A stretch of DNA of 64,000 nt from Polaribacter sejongensis (GTDB taxonomy: Bacteria; Bacteroidota; Bacteroidia; Flavobacteriales; Flavobacteriaceae): NCBI RefSeq assembly GCF_038024065.1, contig NZ_CP150667.1, positions 186,001-250,000 on the forward strand. The letters are read 5' to 3'. The notes beneath the pieces were generated by a model that saw only the letters and a list, made by a program, of their open reading frames with translations, was not told where the DNA came from and ran no database searches. A program made the translations under genes and the position numbers. Of this stretch, positions 27,564-37,343 are shown one piece after another. Within the stretch, counting starts at the first letter, position 1. The number at the start of each line of letters is the position of its first letter.

Positions 27564-28505
27564 ATGAGTTTTTGTAAGTTTAGAATTAATAGGCCTTTAA
27601 TTGTAGTTTTTTTTGTGGTTTTTCATTCATTTATTTATGGCCAAAAACTATCAGATTTAAAAGTTTTAGAAACTTTTAATTACAAAAAAAATGTGGTTTA
27701 TAAAGTTGTAGATGGGGAGCGTTTAGAGATGGATATTTATTATCCTGATTCCTCTAAAATTAAAAAAAATAATCCTTGGATGCTACATGTTCATGGAGGT
27801 GGTTGGGCAGGAGGAGATCGGTATAAAATATTTAGAAAATCTTTTATAACTACTTTAAAATCTTTATTAGATAGTGGTGTTGTTTGTGCTACTATAGAGT
27901 ATCGAAAAACACGAGGAGGCTCTACAGCATATGAAGCTGCAGTAGATGCAAAAGATGCTGCGAGGTACCTTTTAAAAAATGCTGAAAAGTATAAATTAGA
28001 TAAAAAAAAATATGGTATTTGGGGTGGTTCTGCAGGAGGACATCTTAGTCTTGTTGCGGCTCTTGGGCAGAATACTGAGTTTAAGGGAGATACAACGTTG
28101 ACTAATTATTTTCCGAATTTTAAATGTGTAGCTTCTTATTTTCCTGCTACATCGCTATTAAACCCAGAGTTGGTACCTGGTTCTTTGTTTGAAAAACAAG
28201 ATTCTTATAATAGAATTTTAGGTGATAGTTTAAAAAATAAACCAAAATTAGCAAAATTACTTAGTCCAACGGAACTCTTGAAAAGAAATAGTCCTCCAAT
28301 TTTACTTATTCATGGAGAGAAAGATATTGTACTACCAATCATTAATTCAACATATATGCTAGAAGTAGCGAAAGAAAAGAAAGCCGATGTAGAATTATTG
28401 ACGATTAAAAATGCAGGACATAGTTTTAGTGGATCTAATATTTCCCCATCATTTCAAGAGCTGAGTCAGTATGTAACCAATTTTATACTTTCTCATTTAA
28501 AGTAA
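27564..28505 (+). CDS. Alpha/beta-hydrolase esterase, probable deacetylase
   Basis: 313 residues with signal peptide (to about YGQ, residue 27). HVHGGGWAGGD forms the oxyanion loop and GGSAGGH holds the nucleophile Ser156. HGEKDIVLP gives the Asp and KNAGHSF the His. The family is carboxylesterase/BD-FAE-like, commonly removing acetyl or feruloyl groups from polysaccharides. It is related to the esterase at 4.5 kb but clearly diverged. It sits between GH30 and a sulfatase, 22 bases before the latter. Confidence 0.82.
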   Translation: MSFCKFRINRPLIVVFFVVFHSFIYGQKLSDLKVLETFNYKKNVVYKVVDGERLEMDIYYPDSSKIKKNNPWMLHVHGGGWAGGDRYKIFRKSFITTLKSLLDSGVVCATIEYRKTRGGSTAYEAAVDAKDAARYLLKNAEKYKLDKKKYGIWGGSAGGHLSLVAALGQNTEFKGDTTLTNYFPNFKCVASYFPATSLLNPELVPGSLFEKQDSYNRILGDSLKNKPKLAKLLSPTELLKRNSPPILLIHGEKDIVLPIINSTYMLEVAKEKKADVELLTIKNAGHSFSGSNISPSFQELSQYVTNFILSHLK

Positions 28506-28527
28506 TTAAGAAAAATCATTAAATATT

Positions 28528-30333
28528 ATGAACATAAAAATAATAACAACATTTACTTTATTGTTGATGTTAACAGTTAGCACTTTAGCCCAAGACAGAC
28601 CCAATGTTATTTTTGTAATGCCAGATGATATAAGCCACAATGCTTTTTCATATTACAAAAAAAATGGACCTAGAACTCCAAATATTGATGCTCTTGCAAA
28701 TGAGAGTGTACGTTTAACAGATTTTCATGTTTCACCAAGTTGTTCGCCAACAAGAGCAGCACTTTTAACAGGAAGACCAAGTGATGTTGTGGGCGTTTGG
28801 CATACTATTAATGGTAGAAATATGATGCGTGCTGATGAAATTACTATGGCAGATGTTTTTAAAGAAAATGGATATGCAACCGGATTGTTTTTTAAATGGC
28901 ATTTAGGAGATAATTATCCTTTTAGACCTAAAGATAGAGGTTTCGAATATGTAGCTTGGATAAAAGGAGGAGGAACAGGTCAACAACCAGATTATTGGGA
29001 CAATACCAATAATAATGCAAATATTTGGGTTAATGATAGCTTGGTTAAAATGACAGATGAAGATGATGGAATAAAAGGTGCTTTTACTAATAATTTCTTT
29101 TTTAATCGTGCCATGGAATTTATGGATGATAATATTGAAAAGAAAAAACCATTTTTCGTTTATCTTCCTTTAGGCACAGCACATGCACCACATGTAACAC
29201 CACCAGATGCAAGAAAAGGAGCTAGTGCAAAAACGGCTACCATAGAAAATATTGATAAAAATATGGGGCGTTTAATGAAATATCTTGACGATAGAGACAT
29301 TGCAGATAATACCATACTTATTTTTACAACAGATAATGGTGGCGGAAGTGATCAATTAAGAGGAGGAAAAGGTTCTAATTATGATGGAGGAACTCGTGTA
29401 CCTTTTTTTGTAAGATGGAAAAAAGGTGGACTTGGAGGAGTAGGGAAAGCTAGAGAAGTAACACCACTTACAGCGCATATAGATTGGCTACCAACATTTA
29501 TGGATATTTTAGATTTAAAAGATGTACCTAACAGACCAGAAAAATTAAAAATTAGAGGGAAAAGTTTTAAACCTTTTTTAGATAAAGATTCATCAAACGA
29601 TCCTATAGAATATAAAAACAGAGCCGTTATTATTAATGATATGTGGACAGAGTTTCCCGAAAAGTATAAAAAACTATCCGTTAAAAAAGATATTTGGGAT
29701 GGGAATACAATTACCAATAAATGGCGTTTAATTCGTAATAGTGCAGATTCTAATTGGGAGTTATATGATGTTTTGGTTGATGAAAAACAAAAAGTAGATG
29801 TAATTAATAATTCCGCTAATGATGCCATTGTATCAGAATTAAAAGAAGAATATGAAAAATGGTGGCAACTTGTAGATGAAAGATCAGATGAATATACTAG
29901 AATTGTTTTAGGTAACGATGCAGAACCAGAAACAGATTTACATGCAATGGATTTTCATGGAACCATAATTTGGGAGCAAGATGCAGTTAAAAAAGGAGAT
30001 AAAGGAAGTGGTTTTATTGCCGTTGAATTTGATAAAACGGGAACTTATAATTTTGATTTACGTCGTTGGCCAAAAGAAATTGAAAACGAAACTACATTAA
30101 CTTCAGCAGGTTCTGGTGTTGCTTTACCAATAGCAAGTGCGCGTATTAAAATTTGGAATGGTGATACTATTTATGTTGATCAAACTAAAAAAACGAACCC
30201 AAATGCAGATGGAGTAAAATTTACTTTAAAGAACTTACCAAAAGGGCCAGCATTTATTCAAACTTGGTTTTATAATGCATCAGGAGAAATGGAAGGAGCT
30301 GTATATTATAATTACGTAACTTTAAAAGAATAA
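28528..30333 (+). CDS. S1-type sulfatase
   Basis: 601 residues, signal peptide to about residue 22 (LAQ). RPNVIFVMPDD gives the metal-binding Asp pair. PSCSPTRAALLTGR is the sulfatase signature with Cys72 to be converted to formylglycine. KWHLGDNYPF keeps the Lys and His, but the usual preceding Gly is Phe (FFKWHLG). FTTDNGG supplies further metal ligands. The last ~130 residues form a beta-rich domain (LRRWPKE, FIQTWFYNASGEMEGAVYYNYV) also present in the sulfatase at 33.5 kb. It hydrolyses sulfate esters on the sugar chain in the periplasm. It is the last gene of the GH30-esterase unit. Confidence 0.92.
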   Translation: MNIKIITTFTLLLMLTVSTLAQDRPNVIFVMPDDISHNAFSYYKKNGPRTPNIDALANESVRLTDFHVSPSCSPTRAALLTGRPSDVVGVWHTINGRNMMRADEITMADVFKENGYATGLFFKWHLGDNYPFRPKDRGFEYVAWIKGGGTGQQPDYWDNTNNNANIWVNDSLVKMTDEDDGIKGAFTNNFFFNRAMEFMDDNIEKKKPFFVYLPLGTAHAPHVTPPDARKGASAKTATIENIDKNMGRLMKYLDDRDIADNTILIFTTDNGGGSDQLRGGKGSNYDGGTRVPFFVRWKKGGLGGVGKAREVTPLTAHIDWLPTFMDILDLKDVPNRPEKLKIRGKSFKPFLDKDSSNDPIEYKNRAVIINDMWTEFPEKYKKLSVKKDIWDGNTITNKWRLIRNSADSNWELYDVLVDEKQKVDVINNSANDAIVSELKEEYEKWWQLVDERSDEYTRIVLGNDAEPETDLHAMDFHGTIIWEQDAVKKGDKGSGFIAVEFDKTGTYNFDLRRWPKEIENETTLTSAGSGVALPIASARIKIWNGDTIYVDQTKKTNPNADGVKFTLKNLPKGPAFIQTWFYNASGEMEGAVYYNYVTLKE

Positions 30334-30366
30334 GTAAAATAAAATTATGAAATATTGAAGAGTAGA

Positions 30367-30427
30367 GCATAATTTACACTCATTGCCCCATAATTTATAG
30401 TGCTAATTTTACTATTTAGTTACATTG
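30367..30427 (+). promoter_or_regulatory. Candidate operator plus -7 box, copy 7
   Basis: Arms GCATAATTTA (30367-30376) and CCATAATTTA (30388-30397) are almost identical and 21 bp apart. The box TTACATTG (30420-30427) begins 23 bp after the right arm, one base closer than in the other copies. The heparinase gene starts at 30522. Confidence 0.65.
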
Positions 30428-30521
30428 CAATTAAATAAATAGTATTCAACATCACAATAAAATTTTATATTTATGTGATTTTGTATAACGGAAATAATAA
30501 CATCTTATTCTATAAAATAAA

Positions 30522-33272
30522 ATGAGAAGTAAAATTGTGAAAAATATAATTTTCTTTATGTGTTTAGTTTTTATCACTAAACTACACGCACAAAATAATA
30601 ATACAATACCGGTTCCAACAAATTTAGAACAAGGATATCCGAGATTGTATGTTACAGAATCTGGTAAAAAGGATTTGAAAAAAACGATTAAGAAAGAAAC
30701 TTGGGCAACTGATGTTTTAGCAGGAATTCATAATCGAATAGATGAGCATGTAGTACGTCATGTAAATGATCCAGAATGGATGGTTTCTCGTTTGCAAATG
30801 TATTGGAAAACGAAATCTACTAACGTTTATGTTAACGGAATTAATTATTCGCACGCAGATGGAGAAGCACCAGTACCAACAGTACGTTTTGTAGGTTCTA
30901 GAGATTATACATCAAATTATGGTGTACCAAAATTAGAAGATATTTTACCATATATGGATGATCCTCGTGGTTTGTATTTACCAAATAATAAAAAAGAAGG
31001 ACACCCGTTTGAATGGGCAGAAATTTCTAAAACTGGTAGAGCAATTTATACTATTAACGACAATATTATTAACTTATCTCGTGATGCAGCATTCTTATAT
31101 TGGTTAGAAAATGATAAGCGATTTGCTAAGTTTTCTTACGATGTTTTTCACACCTATATGGAAGGAATGTCTTACAGAAGTGAACCAATCGATTTAATGA
31201 ATGGACATATTCAAACATTAGTTGGTTTTACTAATTTTCAAGTGATTCATGAGGGAACCTTGAAAAACATCGCAGAATTATATGATTTTTTACATCAATA
31301 TATAGAAGAAAATCACCCAGAAGATATTGCAATGTATGATAAGACTATTAAAAGATGGACAGATCAAATTATAAAAAACGGAGTTCCACAAAATAACTGG
31401 AACCTTCATCAAGCAAAAACCATTTTAAAAGCTGCCATGGTTTTACAAGATGATAAAAACTATGAAGACAAAAAAGGACGAGAATATTACATCAATTATA
31501 TTTTAAATGTTACGTCTGCACGCCAATGGTCTCTTAACAAGTTTATGGATTTTGGTTATGATAAAGAAACAGGTGTTTGGGCAGAATGCCCGGGATATTC
31601 TCAAGGTGTGACGAAAGATCTAACTACTTTTATTAATGATTTTGATAACACTTTCGATCATAATATTTTACCATACACACCAACCATAAATAAAGCGGTA
31701 AAAATGTTGCCTCAATATTTATTTCCTAACGGACAAATAGTTGCTTTTGGAGATACAACTTATGGACCAATTTACACAGAAGCAATAAGTAATATGATTC
31801 GTATTGCTCAGAAAAATGGTGATAAAGAATTAGAAGAAGAATTTACAGGAATGTATCGTTTGTTCGAAGATACTTCAGAAAAAACGAAAAGCAAAAGGAA
31901 ACCTAAAGCTAATATTTCTTCTTTTTTTGCTGCTAAACCTTTAGAATTAAATAAGAAATATAAAACTGCAGATATAAAAGATTATATAACACAAACATTT
32001 TATGCGCCAAATGTAAGTTGGCATGTGCAACGTATGGGAAGTGGTAAAAACGGAATGATGGCTTCTTTAAATGCATCTTTAGGTAACCACATGCATGCAA
32101 ACGGAATTAACTTAGAGTTGTATGGTAAAGGCTTTGTGCAAGGTGCAGATCCTGGTAAAGGAGCAGGTTATTTACAACCAATTTATTTAGAGTTTTACTC
32201 TCAGTTTCCGGCACATAATACGGTTATGGTAGACGGAGTTTCGTCTTACACAGAAATGTTTAGTAATCATGCTTTTGATTTAATGGCAGAGTATCCAAAA
32301 TCAGAAAAGAAAGAAGGTTATTATAAAAATATTACTTTTTCTGATGTTTATTTTTTAGAGCCAGAAACACGTAGTGATCAAAATAGAATAGTAAGTACTA
32401 TTAAAACAGGAGAAACAACAGGATATTATGTTGATATTTTCCGTTCTAAAAAACAACGTAAAGGAGATAAGTTTCACGATTATTTTTATCATAATTTAGG
32501 ACAAAGTATGCAAGTTATGGATGCTTTAGGAAAACCTTTAGATCTTACACCTAGTGAAGAAATGGCTTTTGCCGGCGGATATTTATATGCGTTTGATTAT
32601 CAGTGGGATAAGAAGTCAATTAAAAGTGATAAAGATTATCAAGCACAATGGAAAATTGATAGACCAGAAGGACAGGAAGATGTATTTATGAATCTTTGGA
32701 TGAAAGGAACAGAAGGTCGTGAGATTTTCTCATTAAAATCGCCACCAAATAAAGCGTTTAAGAAGCACAATTTACCTTATGATGTAAGTAATGCTCCTTA
32801 TTTAACGTTAACTGCTCGTCAATATGGTGAAGCATGGGAACATCCTTTTGTGTCTGTTTACGAACCATTTACATCAACAGAAGGAAAAAGTATTAAAAGC
32901 ATACAAAGTTTTGAGGACGAAAAGAATAATAAAGAATTTGTAGGTTTACATATCACTAGTAAATCAGGAAGAGAGGATTTTATTTTTTCATCTAAAAATC
33001 AATATAAAGCAAACTATAAAGGGATGGTTTCTGATGCTTCTTATGCTTTGGTTGGAGAAGAAAAAAACGGAGATGTAATTCTATTTATGGGTAAAGGAAA
33101 TCACTTGAAAGCAAAGGGTTATATAATTACTGCAAGTACTTTAGGTAATGTTGTTTTAGAAGTAAAAAACGGACAAGTATTTTTGCACAATGAAGTACCT
33201 GTAATAATTACTCAAAATAACATAGAAAAGAAATTTAGTGCAGGAGATTTTAGAGTTATAAATTTAAAATAA
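30522..33272 (+). CDS. Heparinase II/III family protein (putative polysaccharide lyase)
   Basis: 916 residues, signal peptide to about residue 24 (HAQ). It aligns end to end with the 933-residue protein at 1.7 kb: MVSRLQMYWKTK, FQVIHEGTL, QNNWNLHQAK, VWAECPGYSQ (candidate Tyr), SLGNHMHANG (about 520) and FPAHNTVMVDG (about 562). The helical toroid is followed by beta-sandwich domains. It is a likely uronic-acid-specific lyase with the key His motifs intact. The repeated presence of this subtype in one locus suggests either stepwise cleavage or slightly different decorations on the chain. It is a single-gene unit with its own operator and a strong terminator. Confidence 0.86.
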   Translation: MRSKIVKNIIFFMCLVFITKLHAQNNNTIPVPTNLEQGYPRLYVTESGKKDLKKTIKKETWATDVLAGIHNRIDEHVVRHVNDPEWMVSRLQMYWKTKSTNVYVNGINYSHADGEAPVPTVRFVGSRDYTSNYGVPKLEDILPYMDDPRGLYLPNNKKEGHPFEWAEISKTGRAIYTINDNIINLSRDAAFLYWLENDKRFAKFSYDVFHTYMEGMSYRSEPIDLMNGHIQTLVGFTNFQVIHEGTLKNIAELYDFLHQYIEENHPEDIAMYDKTIKRWTDQIIKNGVPQNNWNLHQAKTILKAAMVLQDDKNYEDKKGREYYINYILNVTSARQWSLNKFMDFGYDKETGVWAECPGYSQGVTKDLTTFINDFDNTFDHNILPYTPTINKAVKMLPQYLFPNGQIVAFGDTTYGPIYTEAISNMIRIAQKNGDKELEEEFTGMYRLFEDTSEKTKSKRKPKANISSFFAAKPLELNKKYKTADIKDYITQTFYAPNVSWHVQRMGSGKNGMMASLNASLGNHMHANGINLELYGKGFVQGADPGKGAGYLQPIYLEFYSQFPAHNTVMVDGVSSYTEMFSNHAFDLMAEYPKSEKKEGYYKNITFSDVYFLEPETRSDQNRIVSTIKTGETTGYYVDIFRSKKQRKGDKFHDYFYHNLGQSMQVMDALGKPLDLTPSEEMAFAGGYLYAFDYQWDKKSIKSDKDYQAQWKIDRPEGQEDVFMNLWMKGTEGREIFSLKSPPNKAFKKHNLPYDVSNAPYLTLTARQYGEAWEHPFVSVYEPFTSTEGKSIKSIQSFEDEKNNKEFVGLHITSKSGREDFIFSSKNQYKANYKGMVSDASYALVGEEKNGDVILFMGKGNHLKAKGYIITASTLGNVVLEVKNGQVFLHNEVPVIITQNNIEKKFSAGDFRVINLK

Positions 33273-33313
33273 AGTATTAGTTATTTGTTGGGAATTCAGT
33301 GAAAACTGAATAA

Positions 33314-33354
33314 GAAAAAAGACTGTCTTGACATAGACAGTCTTTTTGTTTTTT
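33314..33354 (+). terminator. Strong rho-independent terminator
   Basis: AAAAAGACTGTC and GACAGTCTTTTT form a perfect stem around an 8-nt loop, followed by a T-rich tract. Confidence 0.9.
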
Positions 33355-33387
33355 ATATTATATACAAGGCTTAAAACCAAAAATGGG

Positions 33388-33448
33388 CTATAAGTTAACA
33401 ATATTGAGTATAGTATATAAAGATTAAAAAAGAGTATTTTTAAATTTG
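33388..33448 (+). promoter_or_regulatory. Candidate operator plus consensus -7 box, copy 8
   Basis: The left arm CTATAAGTTA (33388-33397) matches copies 9 and 10. The right arm GTATAGTATA (33408-33417) is poorer and sits at 20 rather than 21 bp. TAAATTTG (33441-33448) fits TAnnTTTG perfectly and begins 24 bp after the right arm. It drives the six-gene operon from 33507. Confidence 0.6.
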
Positions 33449-33506
33449 TGGTAAGCTTTTATTTTAGCGAATTAGTATTTTTAATTTTAAATAAAAATTG
33501 TTAATA

Positions 33507-35351
33507 ATGACGTGTTCAAAACCGATAAAAAATATTTCATATTGTATTATAATGTATTGTTTTATTTTGTCTTTTCTATCTTGTTCAACTAAAGAAAAAG
33601 TACAAGAAAAAAAGAGTAAAAAACCAAATGTAATTTTAATTATGGTAGATGATATTGGTTACGGAGATATTGCTGCCTTGGGTAATAAAGAAATTAAAAC
33701 TCCAAATATAGATGCTTTACAAAGTAAAAGTACACGACTTACAGATTATCACGTAAGTCCTACTTGTGCGCCAACAAGAGCAGCAATGATGACGGGGCAT
33801 CATAATTATAGAACTGGTGTGTTTTTTACCATAAAAGGACGTTCACTACTACTCGAAAGAGAAAAAACTATGGCCGAAATTTTTAAAGAAAATGGATATA
33901 ATACAGCTATGTTTGGTAAATGGCATTTAGGCGATAATTATCCTTTCCGTCCGCAAGACAATGGTTTTGATGAGGTTTTAATGAATAACGGAGGTGGAGT
34001 TGGCCAAACAATGGATTATTGGAATAATGATTATTTTAATGATACTTATATTCATAATGGTAAACCAGAACAATTTGAAGGTTACTGTACAGATGTTTGG
34101 TTCGAAAATGCCAAGAAATACATAGGTAATCAAAAAGACAAACCTTTCTTTTGTTATTTATCTACAAATGCTGCACATTCTCCATATTGGGTAGATGATA
34201 AATATTCAGATCCATATAAAAACAATGAAAATATACCTAATCCAGCCTTTTACGGTATGATTGCTAATATTGATGAAAACCTTGGTAAGCTAGTTACTTA
34301 TTTAAAAGAAATTGATTTAATGGACAATACTATTTTAATTTTTACTGCGGATAATGGTTCTTCAGCAGGAAGTAAAATGGGAAAAGGAGAAGACAGATTA
34401 GATGGGTTTATAGAAAAAGGAAACAATGCAGGAATGCGTGGTGTAAAAGCAAGTATGTATGAAGGCGGACACCGTGTCCCTTTCTTTATCCATTGGAAAG
34501 ACGGAAAAATAAATGTAGGAAAAGATATAAATGCATTAACGGCTCATTATGATATTTTACCAACTTTGATAGATTTATGTAAGTTAGAAGTAAAAGAAGA
34601 TTTAAAGTTTGATGGTTCTAGTTTAGTGCCTTTAATGAAAGGTGATAACTCAAAGTTTGATGATAGAATTGTATATGTAAATACGCAGTTTTCTACAGAT
34701 CCTATTCCTTGGAAACGTACCGCTTTAATGCATAAAAATTGGCGAATGGTAGAAGGAACAGAATTGTATAATTTAGATACAGATCCAGAACAGAGAACAA
34801 ATATTGCAGATCAATATCCAGAAAAAGTAGCAAAATACAAAGCAGAATATGATAAATGGTGGGCAGAAATTTCTCCGACTTTTGTAGAAAAACCATATTT
34901 TATTGTTGGTAATGAAGCAGAAAACCCTACTACTTTATTTTGTCATGATTGGCATACAGATACTTTTACACCTTGGAAACAAGATCATATTAGACAAGGA
35001 CAAATAAACAACGGTTTTTGGCGTGTAAAAGTAGCAGAAACAGCAATGTATTCTATAAAATTACGTCGTTGGCCAGAAGAATCACATTTAGCGTTAGGAG
35101 ATAAGGCTCCTATTCGTCCTGCTTTAGAAGGTACGAGTGTAAGTGCTAGTAAAAAAGGAAAAGCTTTGGTTATTAAAAATTCTAGAATTAAAATTCAGAA
35201 TATAGATATGTCTAAAGAAGTAGATTTAACATCAGAATTTGTAGAATATACGGTAGAATTAGAAAAAGGAGAAACGCATTTAGAAACTTGGTTTACCTTA
35301 GATAATGATGTTGAAATAGGTGCTTATTATGCTAAAATAGAGAAGATTTAA
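33507..35351 (+). CDS. S1-type sulfatase, lipoprotein
   Basis: 614 residues from ATG 33507, preferred over the TTG three codons upstream. It has a lipoprotein signal (ILSFLSC). PNVILIMVDDIGYGD binds metal. The signature SPTCAPTRAAMMTG puts the formylglycine Cys at 87. GKWHLGDNYPFRP is complete, and FTADNGS supplies metal ligands. The ~130-residue C-terminal beta domain (KLRRWPEE, ETWFTLDNDVEIGAYY) is shared with the sulfatase at 28.5 kb, so the two are related by duplication. It heads an operon with GH120, SGNH, a beta-helix protein, another sulfatase and a TlpA-like protein. Confidence 0.93.
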   Translation: MTCSKPIKNISYCIIMYCFILSFLSCSTKEKVQEKKSKKPNVILIMVDDIGYGDIAALGNKEIKTPNIDALQSKSTRLTDYHVSPTCAPTRAAMMTGHHNYRTGVFFTIKGRSLLLEREKTMAEIFKENGYNTAMFGKWHLGDNYPFRPQDNGFDEVLMNNGGGVGQTMDYWNNDYFNDTYIHNGKPEQFEGYCTDVWFENAKKYIGNQKDKPFFCYLSTNAAHSPYWVDDKYSDPYKNNENIPNPAFYGMIANIDENLGKLVTYLKEIDLMDNTILIFTADNGSSAGSKMGKGEDRLDGFIEKGNNAGMRGVKASMYEGGHRVPFFIHWKDGKINVGKDINALTAHYDILPTLIDLCKLEVKEDLKFDGSSLVPLMKGDNSKFDDRIVYVNTQFSTDPIPWKRTALMHKNWRMVEGTELYNLDTDPEQRTNIADQYPEKVAKYKAEYDKWWAEISPTFVEKPYFIVGNEAENPTTLFCHDWHTDTFTPWKQDHIRQGQINNGFWRVKVAETAMYSIKLRRWPEESHLALGDKAPIRPALEGTSVSASKKGKALVIKNSRIKIQNIDMSKEVDLTSEFVEYTVELEKGETHLETWFTLDNDVEIGAYYAKIEKI

Positions 35352-35366
35352 ATATATTAAATAAGT

Positions 35367-37331
35367 ATGAAAATATTAAAAAAAATAATTGTTTTAATTT
35401 TAATAACAATATCATCATTATTGCATGCAACAGAGTACCATGTTAGCATTGTTAGTGGAAATGATTTTAATAAAGGAAGTATTGATTATCCTTTTAAAAC
35501 AATTTCTAAAGCAGCTAAAATTGCATTGCCAGGAGATGTTATTACAGTACATAAAGGTACTTATAGAGAGAGAATAAACCCTTTTAACGGTGGTTTTAAT
35601 AATATTAGTAGAATTGTTTATCAAGCAGCAGAAAACGAAGATGTTTGGATAAAAGGTTCTGAGGAAATAAAAACGTGGAAAAAATATAAAGGAAATGTAT
35701 GGAAAGTTGTGTTAAACAACGAAATGTTTGGCGATTTTAATCCTTATCAAGAAATTTTAAAAGGAGATTGGTTAACAGAAAAATACGGAAGAGAGCATCA
35801 TTTAGGAGAAGTATATCTCAACGGAAAATCTTTGTATGAAATAGATAGCTTGTCTAAGGTTTTTGAAGAAATTCCATTAAAAAGAGCAGTAGATAGAGAA
35901 GGATCAAAATATAAATGGTTTTGTAAAAGTAATGAAGAAACGACTACAATTTATGCTAATTTTAGAGGGCATAATCCTAATAAAGAATTGGTAGAAATAA
36001 ATGTAAGATCCACCGTTTTTTTTCCAAAAGTAACGGGGATAAATTATATAACAGTTCGTGGATTTAAAATGAGTCATGCTGCAACACAATGGGCGCCACC
36101 AACAGCAGAACAAGGTGGGTTAATTGGTCCGAATTGGAGTAAAGGTTGGATCATTGAAAACAACCTAATTTCAGACTCTAAATGTACCGGAATCAGTATT
36201 GGGAAAGAAAGAGCTTCTGGGCAAAATTTATGGATTAACGATAAGAAAAAGCATGGTACACAAAGAGAAAGGGAAGTTGTTTTTAAAGCATTACAATTAG
36301 GTTGGTCTAAAGAAATGATTGGTTCTCATATTATTAGAAATAATACCATTAAAGATTGTGAACAAGGCGGAATTATTGGTCATTTAGGATGTGTATTTAG
36401 TGAAATTAGTAATAATCATATTTACAATGTCAACGTTAAAAAACAGTTTGGTGGTTGGGAAGTTGGGGGCATAAAATTACATGCAGCTATTGATGTAGTT
36501 ATCAAAAATAACTTTATTCATGATAATCACAGAGGTATTTGGCTAGATTGGCAAGCACAAGGAGCAAGAGTAACTGGAAACTTATTGTATAATAATGATG
36601 CAAGCGAAGATTTATTTGTAGAGGTTAATCATGGTCCTATGATTATTGACAACAATATTTTATTATCAGAAATTTCTTTATTAAACGCATCTCAAGGTAC
36701 TACGTTTGCAAATAATATAATGGCAGGTAAAGTACAAACTCGTTCTGCCGGAAATCGATTTACACAATATCATTTTCCGCATTCTACGCAGGTTATGGGG
36801 TTAATGACGATTATTCTGGGAGACGATCGTTTTTATAATAACATCTTAGCATCAGATAAAGATAGTTTACAAAGTAGCCAACAACATGGTTTAAATGTTT
36901 ATAATGATTTTCCGGATGCTTCTTATAAATGGAAATTTAACGGAAGTCTTAATCGTGCAAACAAACAGAAATTTCCGACGTTTATTGATGGTAATTTGTA
37001 TTTAAATAAAGCATTACCCTCTAATATTGATAGCAATAAAATAGAGAATAGAAACTTAAACCCAAATATTAGTTTAACGGAAGAGGTAGACGGATATTAT
37101 TTAAATATTACTGTTGATGAAAGTTTTGCAAATGTAAAAACGAATGTTGTAGATACTCAATTAATGGGTGTGGCATTGCAAACAGAAACTCCTTTCGAAA
37201 ATGTAGATGGTTCGCCTATCACTTTAACCGAAGATTATTTTGGAAAAGCAAGAACGACTAAGGTTCCTTTAGTTGGGCCTTTTAATAATTTAAAATTAGG
37301 CAAGAATAAAATTAAAGTATGGTCTAAATAA
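35367..37331 (+). CDS. GH120 beta-xylosidase
   Basis: 654 residues, signal peptide to about residue 22 (LHA). It is a right-handed beta-helix with an inserted beta-sandwich. The match to GH120 (type enzyme XylC of Thermoanaerobacterium) is recognisable along most of the length: FKTISKAAKIALPGDVITVH, FGDFNPYQEILKGDWL, TTIYANFRGHNPN, AATQWAPPTAEQ, GLIGPNWSKGWIIE and QYHFPHSTQV. WLDWQAQG (Asp394) and FVEVNHGP (Glu419) correspond to the catalytic nucleophile and acid/base. The family releases xylose from xylo-oligosaccharides. This is strong evidence that the target polysaccharide contains beta-xylose or a similar sugar. It lies 15 bases after the sulfatase. Confidence 0.92.
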   Translation: MKILKKIIVLILITISSLLHATEYHVSIVSGNDFNKGSIDYPFKTISKAAKIALPGDVITVHKGTYRERINPFNGGFNNISRIVYQAAENEDVWIKGSEEIKTWKKYKGNVWKVVLNNEMFGDFNPYQEILKGDWLTEKYGREHHLGEVYLNGKSLYEIDSLSKVFEEIPLKRAVDREGSKYKWFCKSNEETTTIYANFRGHNPNKELVEINVRSTVFFPKVTGINYITVRGFKMSHAATQWAPPTAEQGGLIGPNWSKGWIIENNLISDSKCTGISIGKERASGQNLWINDKKKHGTQREREVVFKALQLGWSKEMIGSHIIRNNTIKDCEQGGIIGHLGCVFSEISNNHIYNVNVKKQFGGWEVGGIKLHAAIDVVIKNNFIHDNHRGIWLDWQAQGARVTGNLLYNNDASEDLFVEVNHGPMIIDNNILLSEISLLNASQGTTFANNIMAGKVQTRSAGNRFTQYHFPHSTQVMGLMTIILGDDRFYNNILASDKDSLQSSQQHGLNVYNDFPDASYKWKFNGSLNRANKQKFPTFIDGNLYLNKALPSNIDSNKIENRNLNPNISLTEEVDGYYLNITVDESFANVKTNVVDTQLMGVALQTETPFENVDGSPITLTEDYFGKARTTKVPLVGPFNNLKLGKNKIKVWSK

Positions 37332-37343
37332 TTAGTATTACTG

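Noticed and set aside
29379..29828. A 149-codon frame on the minus strand within the sulfatase gene
   Set aside because: It mirrors the coding strand of a well-supported sulfatase and has no recognisable features.
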